Shown: piece after piece, positions 23,521 through 34,224 of the stretch
Layout of the letters: every line of letters starts with the position of its first letter
Position numbering within the stretch: the first letter of the stretch is position 1
The notes under the pieces: model-generated
Database searches by the model: none
The model's input: the letters and a program-made list of their open reading frames with translations, nothing else
What the model was told of the DNA's origin: nothing
Made by a program: the position numbers and the translations under genes
NCBI GenBank assembly: GCA_039583875.1
Contig: CM077151.1
Location: 108,828,609 to 108,892,608 of the forward strand
Length of the DNA stretch: 64,000 nucleotides
Direction of reading: 5' to 3'
From: Platanthera guangdongensis
Lineage: Eukaryota > Streptophyta > Magnoliopsida > Asparagales > Orchidaceae

Positions 23521-24372
23521 CCTCGGGTTGAGGATGTTTTTGTGGTGCGTGAGTTTCCAGATGTCTTTCCTATTAGTCTTCCTGGACTTCCTCCTGAGAG
23601 AGAGGTGGAGTTTGTTATAGACCTTGAACCAGGAACTCGGCCTATTGCAAAAGCACCACACCGCATGGTGCCACGTGAGGTAGCGAAGCTGCGTACACAA
23701 TTGGATGAGTTATTGTAGTGTGGTTTTATTAGACCTTGTTATTCCCCCTAGGGGGTGCACTAGTCCTCTTCATGAAAAAAAGGATGGAATGATGAGGCTG
23801 TGCATATATTATCGAGAAATGAACAAGGTGACTATCAAAAACAGATACATGTTACCTCGGATGGATGAATTATTTGAACAACTGCGAGATAGTTCCGTGT
23901 TCTCGAAGATTGACCTCCGTTCAGACTACCATAAGTTAAGAATCTGTGTGTCAGACATTCTGCAAACTGCTTTTTGTTCCCGATATGGTCACTTTGAATT
24001 TCTGGTAAAGTCATTTGGATTAACGAACGCATCGTCGTCATTTATGCACATGATGAACAGGGTGTTCAAGGACTTTCTGGATAAGTTCGTGATTCTATTC
24101 ATTGACGATTTCCTCTTATATTCCAGAAATGCAGAAGAGCACACCTTGCACTTATGTTTGGTCTTGGCTACTCTATGGGAGCACAAGCTGTATGTGAAGC
24201 TTAGCAAGTGCGAGTTCTAGTTGTCTCAGGAGTCATTCCTTGGGCACATTGTAAGCAAGGACAGTATCTCAGTCGATCCCGCGAAGCTATCCGCTGTCTT
24301 GGATTGGAAGAGACATACATCACCTAAGGAGATAAGGAGCTTCTTAGTGTTGGCAGGTTACTACGGAAGATT
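23521..24372 (+). pseudogene. pol: Reverse transcriptase of element A
   Basis: Starts at L-P-G-L-P-P-E-R-E-V-E-F and shows M-V-P-R-E-V-A-K-L, a stop at 23716, [26 protein letters not shown] and F-G-L-T-N-A-S. The catalytic box is F-I-D-D-F-L-L-Y-S. There is a stop after S-K-C-E-F (24220, TGG to TAG) and a one-base shift near 24370. Similar to other plant gypsy RTs, inactive. Confidence 0.85.
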
Positions 24373-24645
24373 GTGAAAGGATTCTCCGAGCTTTCTGCGT
24401 CGTTGACCAAGCTTATGCAAAAGAGCGTAGCTTTTGTTTGGAGTGATGCCTGTGATGTAGCTTTTCAAGAGATAAAGAGAAGACTGTGTTCTGCTCAAGT
24501 TTTGGCACTGCCGATGGAAGGAGTAGAGTATGATGTTCATGTGGACGCCTTGTGAGTTGGACTTAGTTGTGTGTTGATGCTGGACAACAAAATGATTGTG
24601 TATGGATCGAGACAACTGAAGATCCATGGAAGGAATTATCCTACG
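24373..24645 (+). pseudogene. pol: RNase H of element A, 5' part, cut by D
   Basis: Continues from RT: V-F-V-W-S-D-A-C-D-V-A-F, then a V-H-V-D-A strand with a stop, then V-Y-G-S-R-Q-L-K-I-H-G-R-N-Y-P-T. The frame stops at the target duplication CTACG (24641-24645). The following residues H-D-L-E-F-A-V-I are found at 48222, proving the two pieces were once contiguous. Confidence 0.85.
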
Positions 24646-25267
24646 TGTACAACCCGTATTCGTTAAGGGTGGGCCCTACCATGCCAGCTCAGCAGAAGTC
24701 AAGGTCAACAAGTCAAGACAGAAGTCAGCATCAGCGCGAAAGACCTTAGAAGGCCTAGGCGAGTATGGCGAGCTCCCCTCGCATACCCGCCAGGTAGGTG
24801 ACTGGGTGAGATACTCGCCCAGCCCGAGCGAGTTCCTCCGGAAGTCGCCTAGTCGCTGGGTGGTGGGGTATATATATGACCCCCCCTGCCCTCCTTGGAT
24901 TTGAATATAAATAGGACCTCAGGGGTACGAGGTGAGGCACTGGAAATCCCCTGCAGGACACTCGCGAGCTCTCTTTTCAGTATACTAGCCGAGTCTTTGG
25001 ATTCTTTTTTCTTAGAAGCCAGGTCGCGACCTTGCGACTTGTCATTAGCTAGTCTCCCTCTTACCTAGTTCGGCCATTTCTGGTTGAGAAGGGGATGCTC
25101 CTTTCGAGCTTCCGGGTACATGGTGGGACATTCCTGCCGCAACATCTGGGGTCTCGTTGACCTTCATCCTTCACTCTTCATACTAATCGTCTGATCGAAC
25201 CTCTGAGTCGGTAACCTTAGGCGGCATTGGTCTGAATTCGAGGTTTTGTATTTTCCCGGCTTCAACA
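24646..25267 (+). repeat. 5' LTR of element D
   Basis: 622 bp, TGTACAACCC to TTCAACA. It has a GGCGAG/CTCGCC-rich dyad patch (about 24770-24860), then a TATA box TATAAATA at 24906-24913, then the transcribed part. It is somewhat diverged from the right copy, indicating an older insertion than T or C. No convincing tRNA primer site was recognised after it. Confidence 0.9.
24906..24913 (+). promoter_or_regulatory. TATA box in D 5' LTR
   Basis: TATAAATA followed by GGACC. It is conserved at the equivalent place in the 3' LTR (47856-47863). It is preceded by a weaker TATATATATGACC. Confidence 0.7.
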
Positions 25268-25323
25268 CTTGGTGAGGTGAGAGTGGATTGCAGCCAATGA
25301 GGAAAGTTTAGTGGTTTGGTAAG

Positions 25324-26422
25324 ATGGACAATGATGGAGAGCATGGAGGGTTGGTCGGCAACTCGACAGGAGTTGGAGATGTCACGCGAGGTGGCAATTT
25401 CGTGACAATTGCCGCATTCGAGGAGTTTGCAAAGCGGATTGAGCAAACCATCCTCGCCGGGTTTTCTCACGCGCCGATGTCACAATAACTTCCCCTAATC
25501 GCGTGACAACGCTGGAGGAGGAAGTGTCGCCGAGGCGAGCTGGAAAGGTGCCCGCTTAGGCAAGAGAAGAGCGACCGATGAAGTCTCGATATCATCCGGC
25601 GGGCAGCCAAGTGGTCCGCTTTCGGGATCCGATGTCGCTGGCGAGATACCGAGATACACGGCACTGCAGCGAGTATGATGTCTCCAGGGAGGATGAAACT
25701 CGACATCGCCAGGGAGGGAGGAGCCACTTTTGTGACGAGTTCCTCGCCGCCCCCATTCCCGAAGGGTTCAGAGAGCCCGTTCTCACCTACTACTCTGGCT
25801 GGGACGAACCTGTCAGACATCTTCAATGGTTCAAATACGTCGTCTCCATCCGCAACATGTCTGACACCTTCAAGTGCCAATTCTTCTCCATCACCCCTCA
25901 AGGGTAATGCTAGAGATTGGTTCCACCAACTACCAACAAGGTCCATTTACTGTTTCTCCGACCTGCTTCGGGGCCTCATGGCAAGGTTCGCGACATCCAA
26001 GAAGAGGAAGAAGGAGGCAACAGCTCTCTTCAAGGTTACCCAAGGGAAGCACGAGAGATTGGGTCATTACATCGATCGTTTTCAGGAGGAGATCTTGGAG
26101 GTAGAGGAGGTGGATAGCTTCACTCTGATGGTGGCCCTGAATTTCGGGTTGAAGAAGGGACTGTTCAGTGTGGTGATGGGGTCTAATCCCCAGAGGTCTT
26201 TCAAAGAGATGATAGAGAGGGCAAACACTTTTGTTCACGGAGAGGAAAAGAATAAGGAATTTTGGCAAGGTTGGAGGGAGAGGATCCGAGGGAGATGGGG
26301 AGAGCAGGACCTTCGGGAGCGAAGGTGAGGAGGACGCCGAAGGCTATTATCTTCAGGATCAGATCGGAGAGCAACTCGGAGGTACTTGGAGCGGGGATGA
26401 CCTGAAAAGTTTCTATCCCTAG
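25324..26422 (+). pseudogene. gag: Tat-type Gag of element D
   Basis: The probable start is the ATG at 25324 (M-D-N-D-G-E-H), soon after the LTR. After a stop near 25485 the gag domain is readable at 25700-25907: F-L-A-A-P-I-P-E-G-F, then Y-Y-S-G-W-D-E-P, then H-L-Q-W-F-K. It continues after a frameshift near 25905 as A-R-D-W-F-H-Q-L-P, S-F-S-D-L-L-R-G-type, and E-R-L-G-H-Y-I-D-R-F to 26328. This is the pattern of Tat/Ogre/Retand gags. An acidic tail runs to a stop at 26422 in another frame. No zinc knuckle was seen. Confidence 0.78.
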
Positions 26423-26830
26423 CGGTTAATGCTGTATTTTATTTGTACATATTTTCATATATATATTCAGATAGTGACAACTGTTTGGCTTCTCTTTGTG
26501 CTATTTCATCTGAAGATTTCTAAGGCCTTAAGGTTCTGCTCCGAGATCGATCCGAGAAACTGGCTGTCGACCCATTCCTCCTAGATAGCCCAGTATGGAT
26601 GATGAGATGATGCCTCCGAAAGCGCTCTTATAAGACCGAGCCTCTGCACTAACGGACGAGATCAGCTCCCCCCTTGTATGTTGGCCTAGGTACCCCCGAC
26701 CGCATCTCTCCTCCAACTGGAGGAACTATCGGGAATGGGTTTGGACTCCAATATCTCGGATTCGAGGAAGGATCGACATTACCAAGCTCTCATTTGGGAA
26801 ACACTCCTTCAATTATTTCCAAAGGCGGGA
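26423..26830. other. Non-coding interior of D
   Basis: About 400 bp between gag and the B insertion. Only short open frames are seen and no known domain was recognised. It ends in a purine-rich stretch at the B junction. Confidence 0.5.
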
Positions 26831-27159
26831 TGTTTGGTATTGTATCCACAATAACCCAGATTTGATGAAGTCACCCTTGAACTAAGATGAATTAAGTTGT
26901 ATTTGATGTCTTGTTTGAGTTATGTGTTTGCAGTACTATATTGCTAAGTGTAGACCAATGTCAGTCTACACTGGGTCACCAAACACTGGACCATACAATG
27001 TAATCTCTCATTGTGTGATACATGGTGTTGACTCATGTGTAGCCTCTATATTGGGATACACTTCATCTTTAAAGCACTAGGATTAATTGGAGAAAGATGT
27101 ATTGCTGAGTTCATTGAAGAAGAGAAAATTCTGTTGAAGAAAATTTTGCTAAGTATTTT

Positions 27160-27850
27160 ACTCGAGTAGTAGTTTATATACTCGAGTTGAATTCTTAGTT
27201 AATACTCGAGTAAATCTATCTGTACTCGAGTATGGGAAATGGCTCTCGAGTAGTCTGAATATAGCTCTCGAGTAGCCAAGTCCATTAACAGAATTTCCTC
27301 TTAGAATTTATTCTAAGTCTTTTACTGGAGTAGTCATGTTAACCACTCGAGTAGATAAGTCTTTTGTCTCGAGTTACAGAAGAAAGATTCTCGTGTTGTT
27401 TTACCCCACTCGAGTAGTCAAGTTTATGTACTCAAGTAGTCTATCTACTACTCGAGTAGTCCAGCTCTAATACTCGAATGATAAGATTTTTATCTCTCTG
27501 AATTTTTCTAAGTCCCAAACTCGAGTAGTAATAGTCATATACTCGAGTAGTTAATCTACTTATCGAGTAGTCTATCTACTTCTCGAGTAGTCCAGTTCCA
27601 GTACTCGAGTAACCAGAATTCTTCTCCCAGAAAATCCGCCAAGTTTTTTTTCCAGAGTAATATTTCTAGTACTCGAGTAGTTCATCTCCACGTCTCGTAT
27701 AAATTTTCTAACACTCGAGTATGTCTCTGTGTACTCGAGTGATTACTCATTCTACTCTAGATTTTTTCAAAGCCATCTACTCGAGTAGTCTCCTTCTATT
27801 CTCTCGAGTAATCTTATTAGTACTCAAGTAGGTAATCTTTTACTCGAGTA
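27160..27850. repeat. TACTCGAGTA palindrome array, B 5' LTR
   Basis: About 20 exact CTCGAG cores by eye in roughly 690 bp, most within TACTCGAGTAGT, plus degenerate copies (CTCAAGTA, ATCGAGTA). Spacing is irregular (about 15-60 bp). A CTAAGT-containing spacer recurs every 100-150 bp. Confidence 0.92.
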
Positions 27851-27910
27851 AATCAGTCAGATTTTCCAGAAATTTGCTAAGTCCAGAATCGATGGGAATT
27901 TCAAATCGCT

Positions 27911-27976
27911 TGACGTGATTGGTCCACGTGTACGTCATTAATGCTAATTATGATCGTTAGGGAGATCTTATATAAG
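27911..27976 (+). promoter_or_regulatory. ACGT-box module and TATA box of B 5' LTR
   Basis: TGACGTG (27911), ATTGG (inverted CCAAT), CCACGTGT (27924, a G-box), TACGTCA (27931) and a TATATAAG TATA box (27969-27976) lie within 66 bp. The whole arrangement is conserved in the other LTR (46182-46247). Such boxes are typical bZIP/bHLH targets in plant stress-responsive promoters. Confidence 0.75.
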
Positions 27977-28683
27977 GTCTTGTCAAAACCGACTAACCCT
28001 AACAAGCTGTCAAGTATTATTCTAAGAAATCTGAATCAAAGTTTTCTATTTCTAAAAATGGAAGTCGTCGACCTTCATCTCCCATATCGGCTAGGATTTT
28101 CGATTCAAGAAGATTTAGATCAAAGTGGACTTACAGATCGAGATTGCTTTCCAACTCCTCATCATCTCTTGGATCATGTGAGTCAAAGGAATTTCAGATC
28201 CAGATCTTTCTGAGTTTCTTCTTCAGTTTATTCTGATAAAGCCGAAAAGATCAAGGAAGAATACCTAGGCCAACAGATTCCAGATCTGAGAAATTACTGT
28301 TTGTATTTTCATATAATCTCAATTTAATTCTTATAGGAGATTTCTCTCCGAGTGTAGGAGCTTTTGTCTCCGAGTTATAGGAAGTTTTTATCTTCCGAGT
28401 GTAGATCCGTGTTGTGGATCGAGATTGTTGGAACTTTGTTCCGAGGCGTAGGATTGGTATTCAATCCGAGATAGTGGAGTAGCCGAGTCTAGTGCTTTGC
28501 TAGATCGTTGAGGGAAAGTGGATGTAACCAAGGTTGGGGAACCACTATAAATATTTTGTCGTCTGTGATTGCTTGGTTGATTATTGTGTGCATAGATCTC
28601 TAAATTGTTTTTCCGCAAAAAGAAGCACAACTCACCTGTTCATCCCTCTCTAGGTGATTTAGGTAGACAACTGAACACTTTTA

Positions 28684-28697
28684 ATTAGTTTCAGAGG
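28684..28697 (+). other. Degenerate primer binding site of B
   Basis: ATTAGTTTCAGAGG directly after the LTR. The usual copia form is ATTGGTATCAGAG, so two substitutions have occurred. Confidence 0.55.
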
Positions 28698-28767
28698 GAG
28701 GTTGATCACTAAAAGATTAACACCTTGATCAGATCCGTTTCTAGTTGTCTTTTGAGATCTTCCAAGC

Positions 28768-28981
28768 ATGGACAAGGCTAAAGATTTTGCCAAGCTTCCA
28801 TTGTGCACAAAGAATAACTTTCCCATGTGGAAAGAAAGAATTAGATTTTTCATGGAAGTTGTGGATCCAAGGATCTTCATGATCATTGAAGAAGGTCCTT
28901 ACATTCCCATGATCATCTCCACTATAGATCCAACAAGGAAAGTTCCCAAGAAATTGATGGATCTAGATAAGGATGAGATTG
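28768..28981 (+). pseudogene. gag: Gag of element B, N-terminal part
   Basis: ATG at 28768. The translation contains F-P-M-W-K-E-R-I-R-F-F-M, the typical copia gag start (a W-K-x-R-M/I-x-x-F-like motif). It is cut within a codon by C at the target duplication GATTG (28977-28981) and resumes at 40651 in the same frame (D-E-I then A-L-V-S-L-D-K-K-A-K). Confidence 0.85.
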
Positions 28982-30901
28982 TGAAAGTGTAGCTAGATCT
29001 GATATACTCTAGAGGGGGGGCGTGAATAGAGTATATGGTGATTTTAAAACTTTTACAACTGCTGTTGTATTTTAGGTGTGTGTGTGTATGCAGGGAAGCA
29101 AATACAATAAACCCAAAAGCAGCAATGGACTAATCACAGCACAATCACAGAGCAAGGCCAGAAAACAAAAGGAAAAGAAAGCAACCAGACGACACAAAAA
29201 TTTTATAGTGGTTCCCCAAATCTGGGTAGTCCACTCTTCTACCACCCTGGTAGGAATCCACTGTAGGAAGGGGTTGATCAGGTGTCCTGGCACCAATGGG
29301 GTTTTGATCAGGTTCCCAAAATCAAACCCTCAAGTCTTTTGGTGGGAGACTTGCAACCAGAATAATTTTGAAGGGAATTAAAACCCTGTACAGAGGTGGA
29401 GTGAGAGGGTGATGAGGTCTTCTCTTTCTCAAGTCAAATGAGAAGACTTGTGGAATGTTGTTTAGCAGCTTTTCTCCCCCTGAGATGTAGAATGAATCAG
29501 GAAGTATGTTGGAGCACTGCTTCAGGGTGATAGGTCTTCAAAGACCTAGAATTCCAGGTCCAGAGAAAGTCTTCAGGAACTTCTTGTAACTGATATGAAG
29601 GTATTGTTTTTGAAGTTATCCGGAGTAAAAGCAGATGAAGAAGACCCTTGATATTGATGTAATGTTCTTCTTCTTCTTCTTCTAGATCAATTTCTCTTTG
29701 GGCCAAGAATGACTTCTTTTTCTTGTGTTGTCTGAATCACTGTCTATCTTTTTCTTGTTGTTGTCTGTTGTGTCTCTGTATTACTGACTATTTTTGTATA
29801 TCTCTGTCTCATGGAAAACACTCGAATTTTGAATATCAAGCAGTAATGGCAGACGGCCTGAAAGGAAGCAGCAATTAATTATTTCCCCAACTATTTCCAT
29901 GGGAAAAAGGCATGTAATAATCCAGAATTAACTGCGCATCCTCACGGTAGTATACTCTGAAGAACTGCCATTAATTGTCCAGGAATCAGCGCCATGGAAT
30001 GCGACGGGAGCGGAAGAAGACCTAGTCTGGAATCATCGACCGAAGAACATAATTCGTCGAGCTGAGTTTTGAATTCGTCGAGCTGAGCCTGAGTTCGTCG
30101 AGCTGACAGTCTTCATTCGTTGAATAGACAATCTTCAATATCAGACAAACATTATTCGTTGAACAGAGAACAAAAATTCGTCGAGCTGAGAACCAAATTC
30201 GTCGACCTGAGAAAAATTCTGGATTTGGATGAAATACTCTGCATCTGCTGAAATGTTGTGTCGATACAAAATGGTGTCGACAGATTGGTCTTGGTGTCGA
30301 CACAAATCCTCTGGTGTCGACACAAGCCCTAAGTGTCGACACAGATCCTCTGGGGTCGACAGAAGCTGGTTTCGACTGAAATCCTGGTGTCGACACAAAT
30401 CTCCTGGTGTCGACACAAGCCCTAAGTGTCAACACAGATTCTCTGAGTACACAAATCGTCGAGTAGAGATTAGCATTCGTCGAACTGAGAAGCTGTGAAC
30501 TTGAGGTCCAAGTTCGTCGAGCTCAGAATATAATTCGTCGACCGAAGCATGAAGCTGCACTGAGAGAAATTCTGAAGTACTCCTGACAATGCTTGAAGTA
30601 GAATCTGGTGTTCGTCGAGCAAAAAACAAAGTTCGTCGAGCTCAGCACTGCGAATTGTCTCACGATCGTCGAGCGCAGAGCTCCCTTCGTCGAGCTGAGT
30701 TTGACAAACGTCGAACTCATTTCACTTAGTCTGAAAAACTGATAGATCTAGAGTTCCTGATGGTCTTGAAGAAGGCTGGTCCATCTGAAGTTGAGATAGA
30801 GGACTGTCCTAGACTCTAAGATAAAAACTTGACCCAGACTATACATGATGGGTCACATCCTAAGTCAGTGAACCTAGCCCAAATCAACTAGGGATCCAAC
30901 A
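28982..30901 (-). repeat. 3' LTR of element C
   Basis: 1920 bp, TGAAAGTG to GGATCCAACA. On the minus strand it begins TGTTGGATCC. The U3 side (right part, 30050-30720) holds the TTCGTCGAGCTGAG and GTGTCGACAC arrays. Short open frames here are repeat artefacts. Confidence 0.94.
30050..30720. repeat. TTCGTCGAGC and GTGTCGACAC arrays, C 3' LTR
   Basis: Many copies of TTCGTCGAGCTGAG or variants flank a central cluster (30270-30440). Five exact GTGTCGACAC palindromes alternate there with ACAAATCCTC and ACAAGCCCTAA spacers. The right LTR (39780-40450) has the same layout with six exact palindromes by eye. Confidence 0.9.
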
Positions 30902-30915
30902 ATCTCCCCCTATTT
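30902..30915 (-). other. Polypurine tract of element C
   Basis: The minus strand reads AAATAGGGGGAGAT just before the 3' LTR, a typical SIRE/copia plus-strand primer. Confidence 0.88.
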
Positions 30916-31096
30916 GGGTGAGGTCACTAACAGAAACTCCAAGCAAAGAACAAACAGAAAAACAAAGGAAAATTAAGAGATATATCTGGCAGAGAATTTA
31001 CAACACATGCAACAGATATATAAATATACATACTGGCTTTGTTTTAATGCAAGATATAGACTGAAACATAAGTAGAAATTAAAAGAAAACACAAAA

Positions 31097-33825
31097 TTAC
31101 TTCTCTGATTTCTTCTGTTTTGGCTTGACTTCTGGTGCTTTATCTCCTGGCTTCTTGAAAATGATTTCCCTATTGGGATCTGAAGCGTGAGCCTTGGTCA
31201 TAGTCATGTCAGCTACCCCTATTATGTTCAGTGAAGTGGCTCTGGGGACAACTTCTTCTGGGTGAAGATGAATGTACTCATCAACATTGAGTAGCTTGTT
31301 TGCTTTCCCAAATCTCTTTAGCTCATCTCTCCTGTACTGAGACATAGTAGTTAAGATTGTTGTGTCCTTGCCTTCAGCTTTAGCTTTGTTGATTAGAGAT
31401 AAGCCAATGATTTCTTGGAACCTTGTCATTCTGGCTGTGTTGGCTGTTTCTGGATCTTCAGGAGGGGAATAGGGCCTTTCAGCTTCATGTTCCTTAGATT
31501 CCTGGTGCTGCTGCTGTTGTTGTTAATGGTGTTGACTGCCTGAAGATGGTGGGCTTGGCTCACTACCACCAGAGGATCTCCCTGTTTGTCTCTGATAAGT
31601 TTGAATAGGAGCAGATCTCTGAGAGCTAGAGCCAGAGGCACCTGCTGCTGGAGGAGGAGGAGGAGGATCCTTTCTGTATCTATGAACTGGGGGAGGAGAG
31701 TATCTCCTACTCCTCTTCCTCTCTTTTTGCTGGTTCTTTGATAACCACATCCATGCAGACATCCCTTTGTAAGGAGCAACATTATGCAGAATATAGTATG
31801 GAGTGTCTGCAGTGGGATTAGGCTTGGGAGCAGGAGGAGGAGCCTTCCTTTTCTTAGAGAGCAACTTTTTTTTCTTTTTAGCAGCCTCCTCATCTGATTC
31901 ATCATCAACATCATCATCAGAATCTGAACTCTGAGGGTTATCATACAGAGCATTCAACTTCCTCAGAGTGGCATCAGGAATGATAAGAGGTTTGTCTTGA
32001 GGGGGAATAGAAGGTTCAGAGAGAGAGGGTTCAACAGCAGTAGAGACAAAACTTGTAGATGCTGCCTTGTTCTCTTCTTCAATGTCTGCCAGAATGAGCT
32101 CATCCAGATCAGGCATGGGAGAATCATCCATGATAAAATCTGGGATAGTGCAGATTTCTAGAATAGACACAGGAGTTGGAATAGCAGTAGGAGCAGCAAA
32201 GGTGTCACAAAGTTGCCTGGCAACTGCTGGACTTGCTGGAGAGGTATACTGGACAATAGCCAAATATGGCTTAGCAACCTCTACTGAAGGAAGCTTCATA
32301 TATACAGGATCAAAGATCTGAAGTATCTCAGATAAATTAACTGTGGGATTTAAGAGAAAATCACCAGCAGTTGTTATTGAATCTACTGACTCATCAAGGC
32401 TACTGTTAGTGTACATGAATTGAAATCAATTGTTGTATCTGTAACTGCAAGTGCATTATCAAGCACTGAATCTACTGTATCTGTGGTGTCAAAAACTGTA
32501 TCTGCAGTATCTATATCTGTATCAACTGTATTCACTTCTACAGCTGCTGCACCAGCTTCATCATGGAGCATCTCCCCCTGCCTGGGTTCAGGAGAACCTG
32601 GAGCCAGGCCCCTGAATGAAGTGGGGGCAGCAGAGAGGGCTGAGATTTGGGCAGATAAAGAATCAATGGAATTCACCAGAGGTGTAATGGCCTCTGTGAT
32701 GAGTGATTTAATAAGAGGAGTCAGAAGAGAGATGATGGAGGGAATGGTGGAAGAATCCATAAGTGGAGAAAGAATAGTAGAGGAGGAAGGAAGAATATGT
32801 GGAGGGGATAAGGGAGGGAGAACAGGTTGTGATTTAGTGGGTATGGTGTAGGATGGAATAGTGAATAGGTGTGGTGGAAGAGGGGATTGAGGAGGTGAGG
32901 GAATATGTGTTTCAGTGGGGGAAACTGGAGGTGTAGGGATATGTGTAAGATCAGGCGGTGGAGATTGATGTTGAGGTGGAGTCAATTGAGGTGCAGGAGG
33001 AGTGGGAAGAGATTTGGTAGGGGGAATGGCCTCTTCAGTGTCAGGGTGGGGAGTGACCTTGATGGTCCTGGTGCTCTCAGAAGCATTGATGGAGGAGGAG
33101 GAACCCTTGGAGGGTTTGATGATTGTCCACTCCCATCGGCCAAACAAGGCACAGGTGAGGCGCTTGCTGGCATTGATGAATGTGGTCTGGGAGACCAAAC
33201 ATTCACTGGCCTTTTCCTGGAGGAAAATCCTCAGGATTCTGCCGTAGCAGACTTCCTTCTTGCTAGTTCTCTTCTTGATAAGGTCAAATAAAACCATGCC
33301 CCAATCGACCTGACGCTTGTTGAGCACTGCGCACATAATCAGGAATTGATGGCGAGTGATATAGTCATGTGCCGAGTGCTTGCCCATTAGAATTTTCCCT
33401 ACAATGTCGGCCAAAAATTGATAAGCGGCTGACAGTTGTTTCTTCAGAAGCTTATTAGGGTTGTTGCCGGAGAAACCCATGACTTTCAACATATCAGCAT
33501 ATTCCTCTGCGTCCATTTCCAAGTTGTCTTCCCCATTGATCAGTCCAAAAATTTCAGAGAGTACTGCTGGGGACAGAGAAACGGCAGTGTTTCCAATGTG
33601 TCCTGTCAGATTTCCATCTTCAGAAACTGTGGCAGTGTACACCCATTCTCTTATCTCGGTTGAGTGTAGCTTGATGCTGCGTGTCATGAAATCCTTGAGA
33701 TGCAATTCTTTAAGTAATTCAAGGAAATACAGAAAAATTAGATCAGAATGTTGGAAGGACTCAAAGTACATGGAGAATGTTGCATCAAACTTCATCGCTG
33801 CAAGTGCTCCTGGAGGAATCGCCAT
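31097..33825 (-). pseudogene. Envelope-like ORF of element C
   Basis: Start chosen at ATG 33825 (M-A-I-P-P-G), directly after an acceptor-like tract. Allowing one 1-base shift (near 32400) and one TAA (31523-31525, where CAA repeats surround it) the frame encodes about 909 residues. N-terminal globular part (about 1-240): D-L-I-F-L-Y-F-L-E-L-L, then I-R-E-W-V-Y-T-A-T-V, L-A-D-I-V-G-K-I-L, resembling the 'putative plant transposon protein' domain. A long Pro/Ser/Thr-rich, mucin-like middle follows (about 250-350), then a helical segment, acidic and Lys-rich stretches (K-K-K-K-L-L-S-K-K-R-K) and a basic C-terminus. SIRE-type elements carry such ORFs after pol; function is unproven. No clear membrane anchor was seen. 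Confidence 0.75.
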
Positions 33826-33832
33826 TGATGAC

Positions 33833-33860
33833 CTGCACAGAAAATCACAGAGAAAACGAC
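33833..33860 (-). promoter_or_regulatory. Possible 3' splice site before the envelope-like ORF of C
   Basis: The minus strand reads a pyrimidine-rich TTTTCTCTGTGATTTTCTG followed by TGCAG, seven bases before the ATG at 33825. A spliced subgenomic message is one way an ORF after pol could be expressed. This is inference from base composition only. Confidence 0.35.
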
Positions 33861-33954
33861 GATCAAGAGCAAAGGAATTGAAAGCGCTGGACGGAGGTCG
33901 AAGAAAACCTAGATATAAGATTTTCAAAAAATGAATCGACAAGCTCCGTTCCAC

Positions 33955-34215
33955 GAAAAGAGATAGATCTTCGAACTGAGGTCGACGAAATAAGTTAGAG
34001 GTGAGTAGTTCGTCGAACTCATTTAGAAGAATTTGAAAACAGTTCGTCGAACTCCATTCGACGAAATGGTTTCTGAAGCAAGGTTCGTCGATCTCCGGTT
34101 GACGAAAATTGTTTCCACACAGAGAATTCGTCGATCTCCGCTCGACGAGAATCTCTCGAACTTTCCCTAATTCATCGAACTCCGTTCGACGAACTCTGGA
34201 AAATTCGTCGAATGC
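33955..34215. repeat. TTCGTCGA dyad array between pol and the envelope-like ORF
   Basis: Four dyads start at 34043, 34084, 34127 and 34171, a near-regular spacing of 41-44 bp. Each pairs TTCGTCGAA (or TTCGTCGAT/TTCATCGAA) with TTCGACGAA-type arms around a CTCC-type loop. The first has perfect 9-bp arms (34043-34051, 34057-34065). Looser copies lie at 33960-34025 and 34203. The same motif fills the U3 of the C LTRs. Confidence 0.85.
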
Positions 34216-34224
34216 AGACAGAAA

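Larger units (their letters stand above)
26831..28683 (+). repeat. 5' LTR of element B
   Basis: Starts TGTTTGGTATTGTATCC (right copy TGTTGGGTATTGTATCC) and ends ACTTTTA, a mutated form of ACTTTCA. U3 holds the TACTCGAGTA array, then a conserved ACGT-box module and a TATATAAG box, then a 5' UTR-like region to the end. Divergence from the right copy is substantial, including indels. Confidence 0.87.

Noticed and set aside
27160..27850. Regular short repeats resembling a CRISPR array
   Set aside because: The repeat core is only about 10 bp, spacing is irregular, the context is a plant LTR, and no cas genes exist.
32420..33934. Plus-strand open frames of 128-157 codons
   Set aside because: They are shadows of the minus-strand envelope-like ORF of C, created by its Pro/Ser-rich codons.
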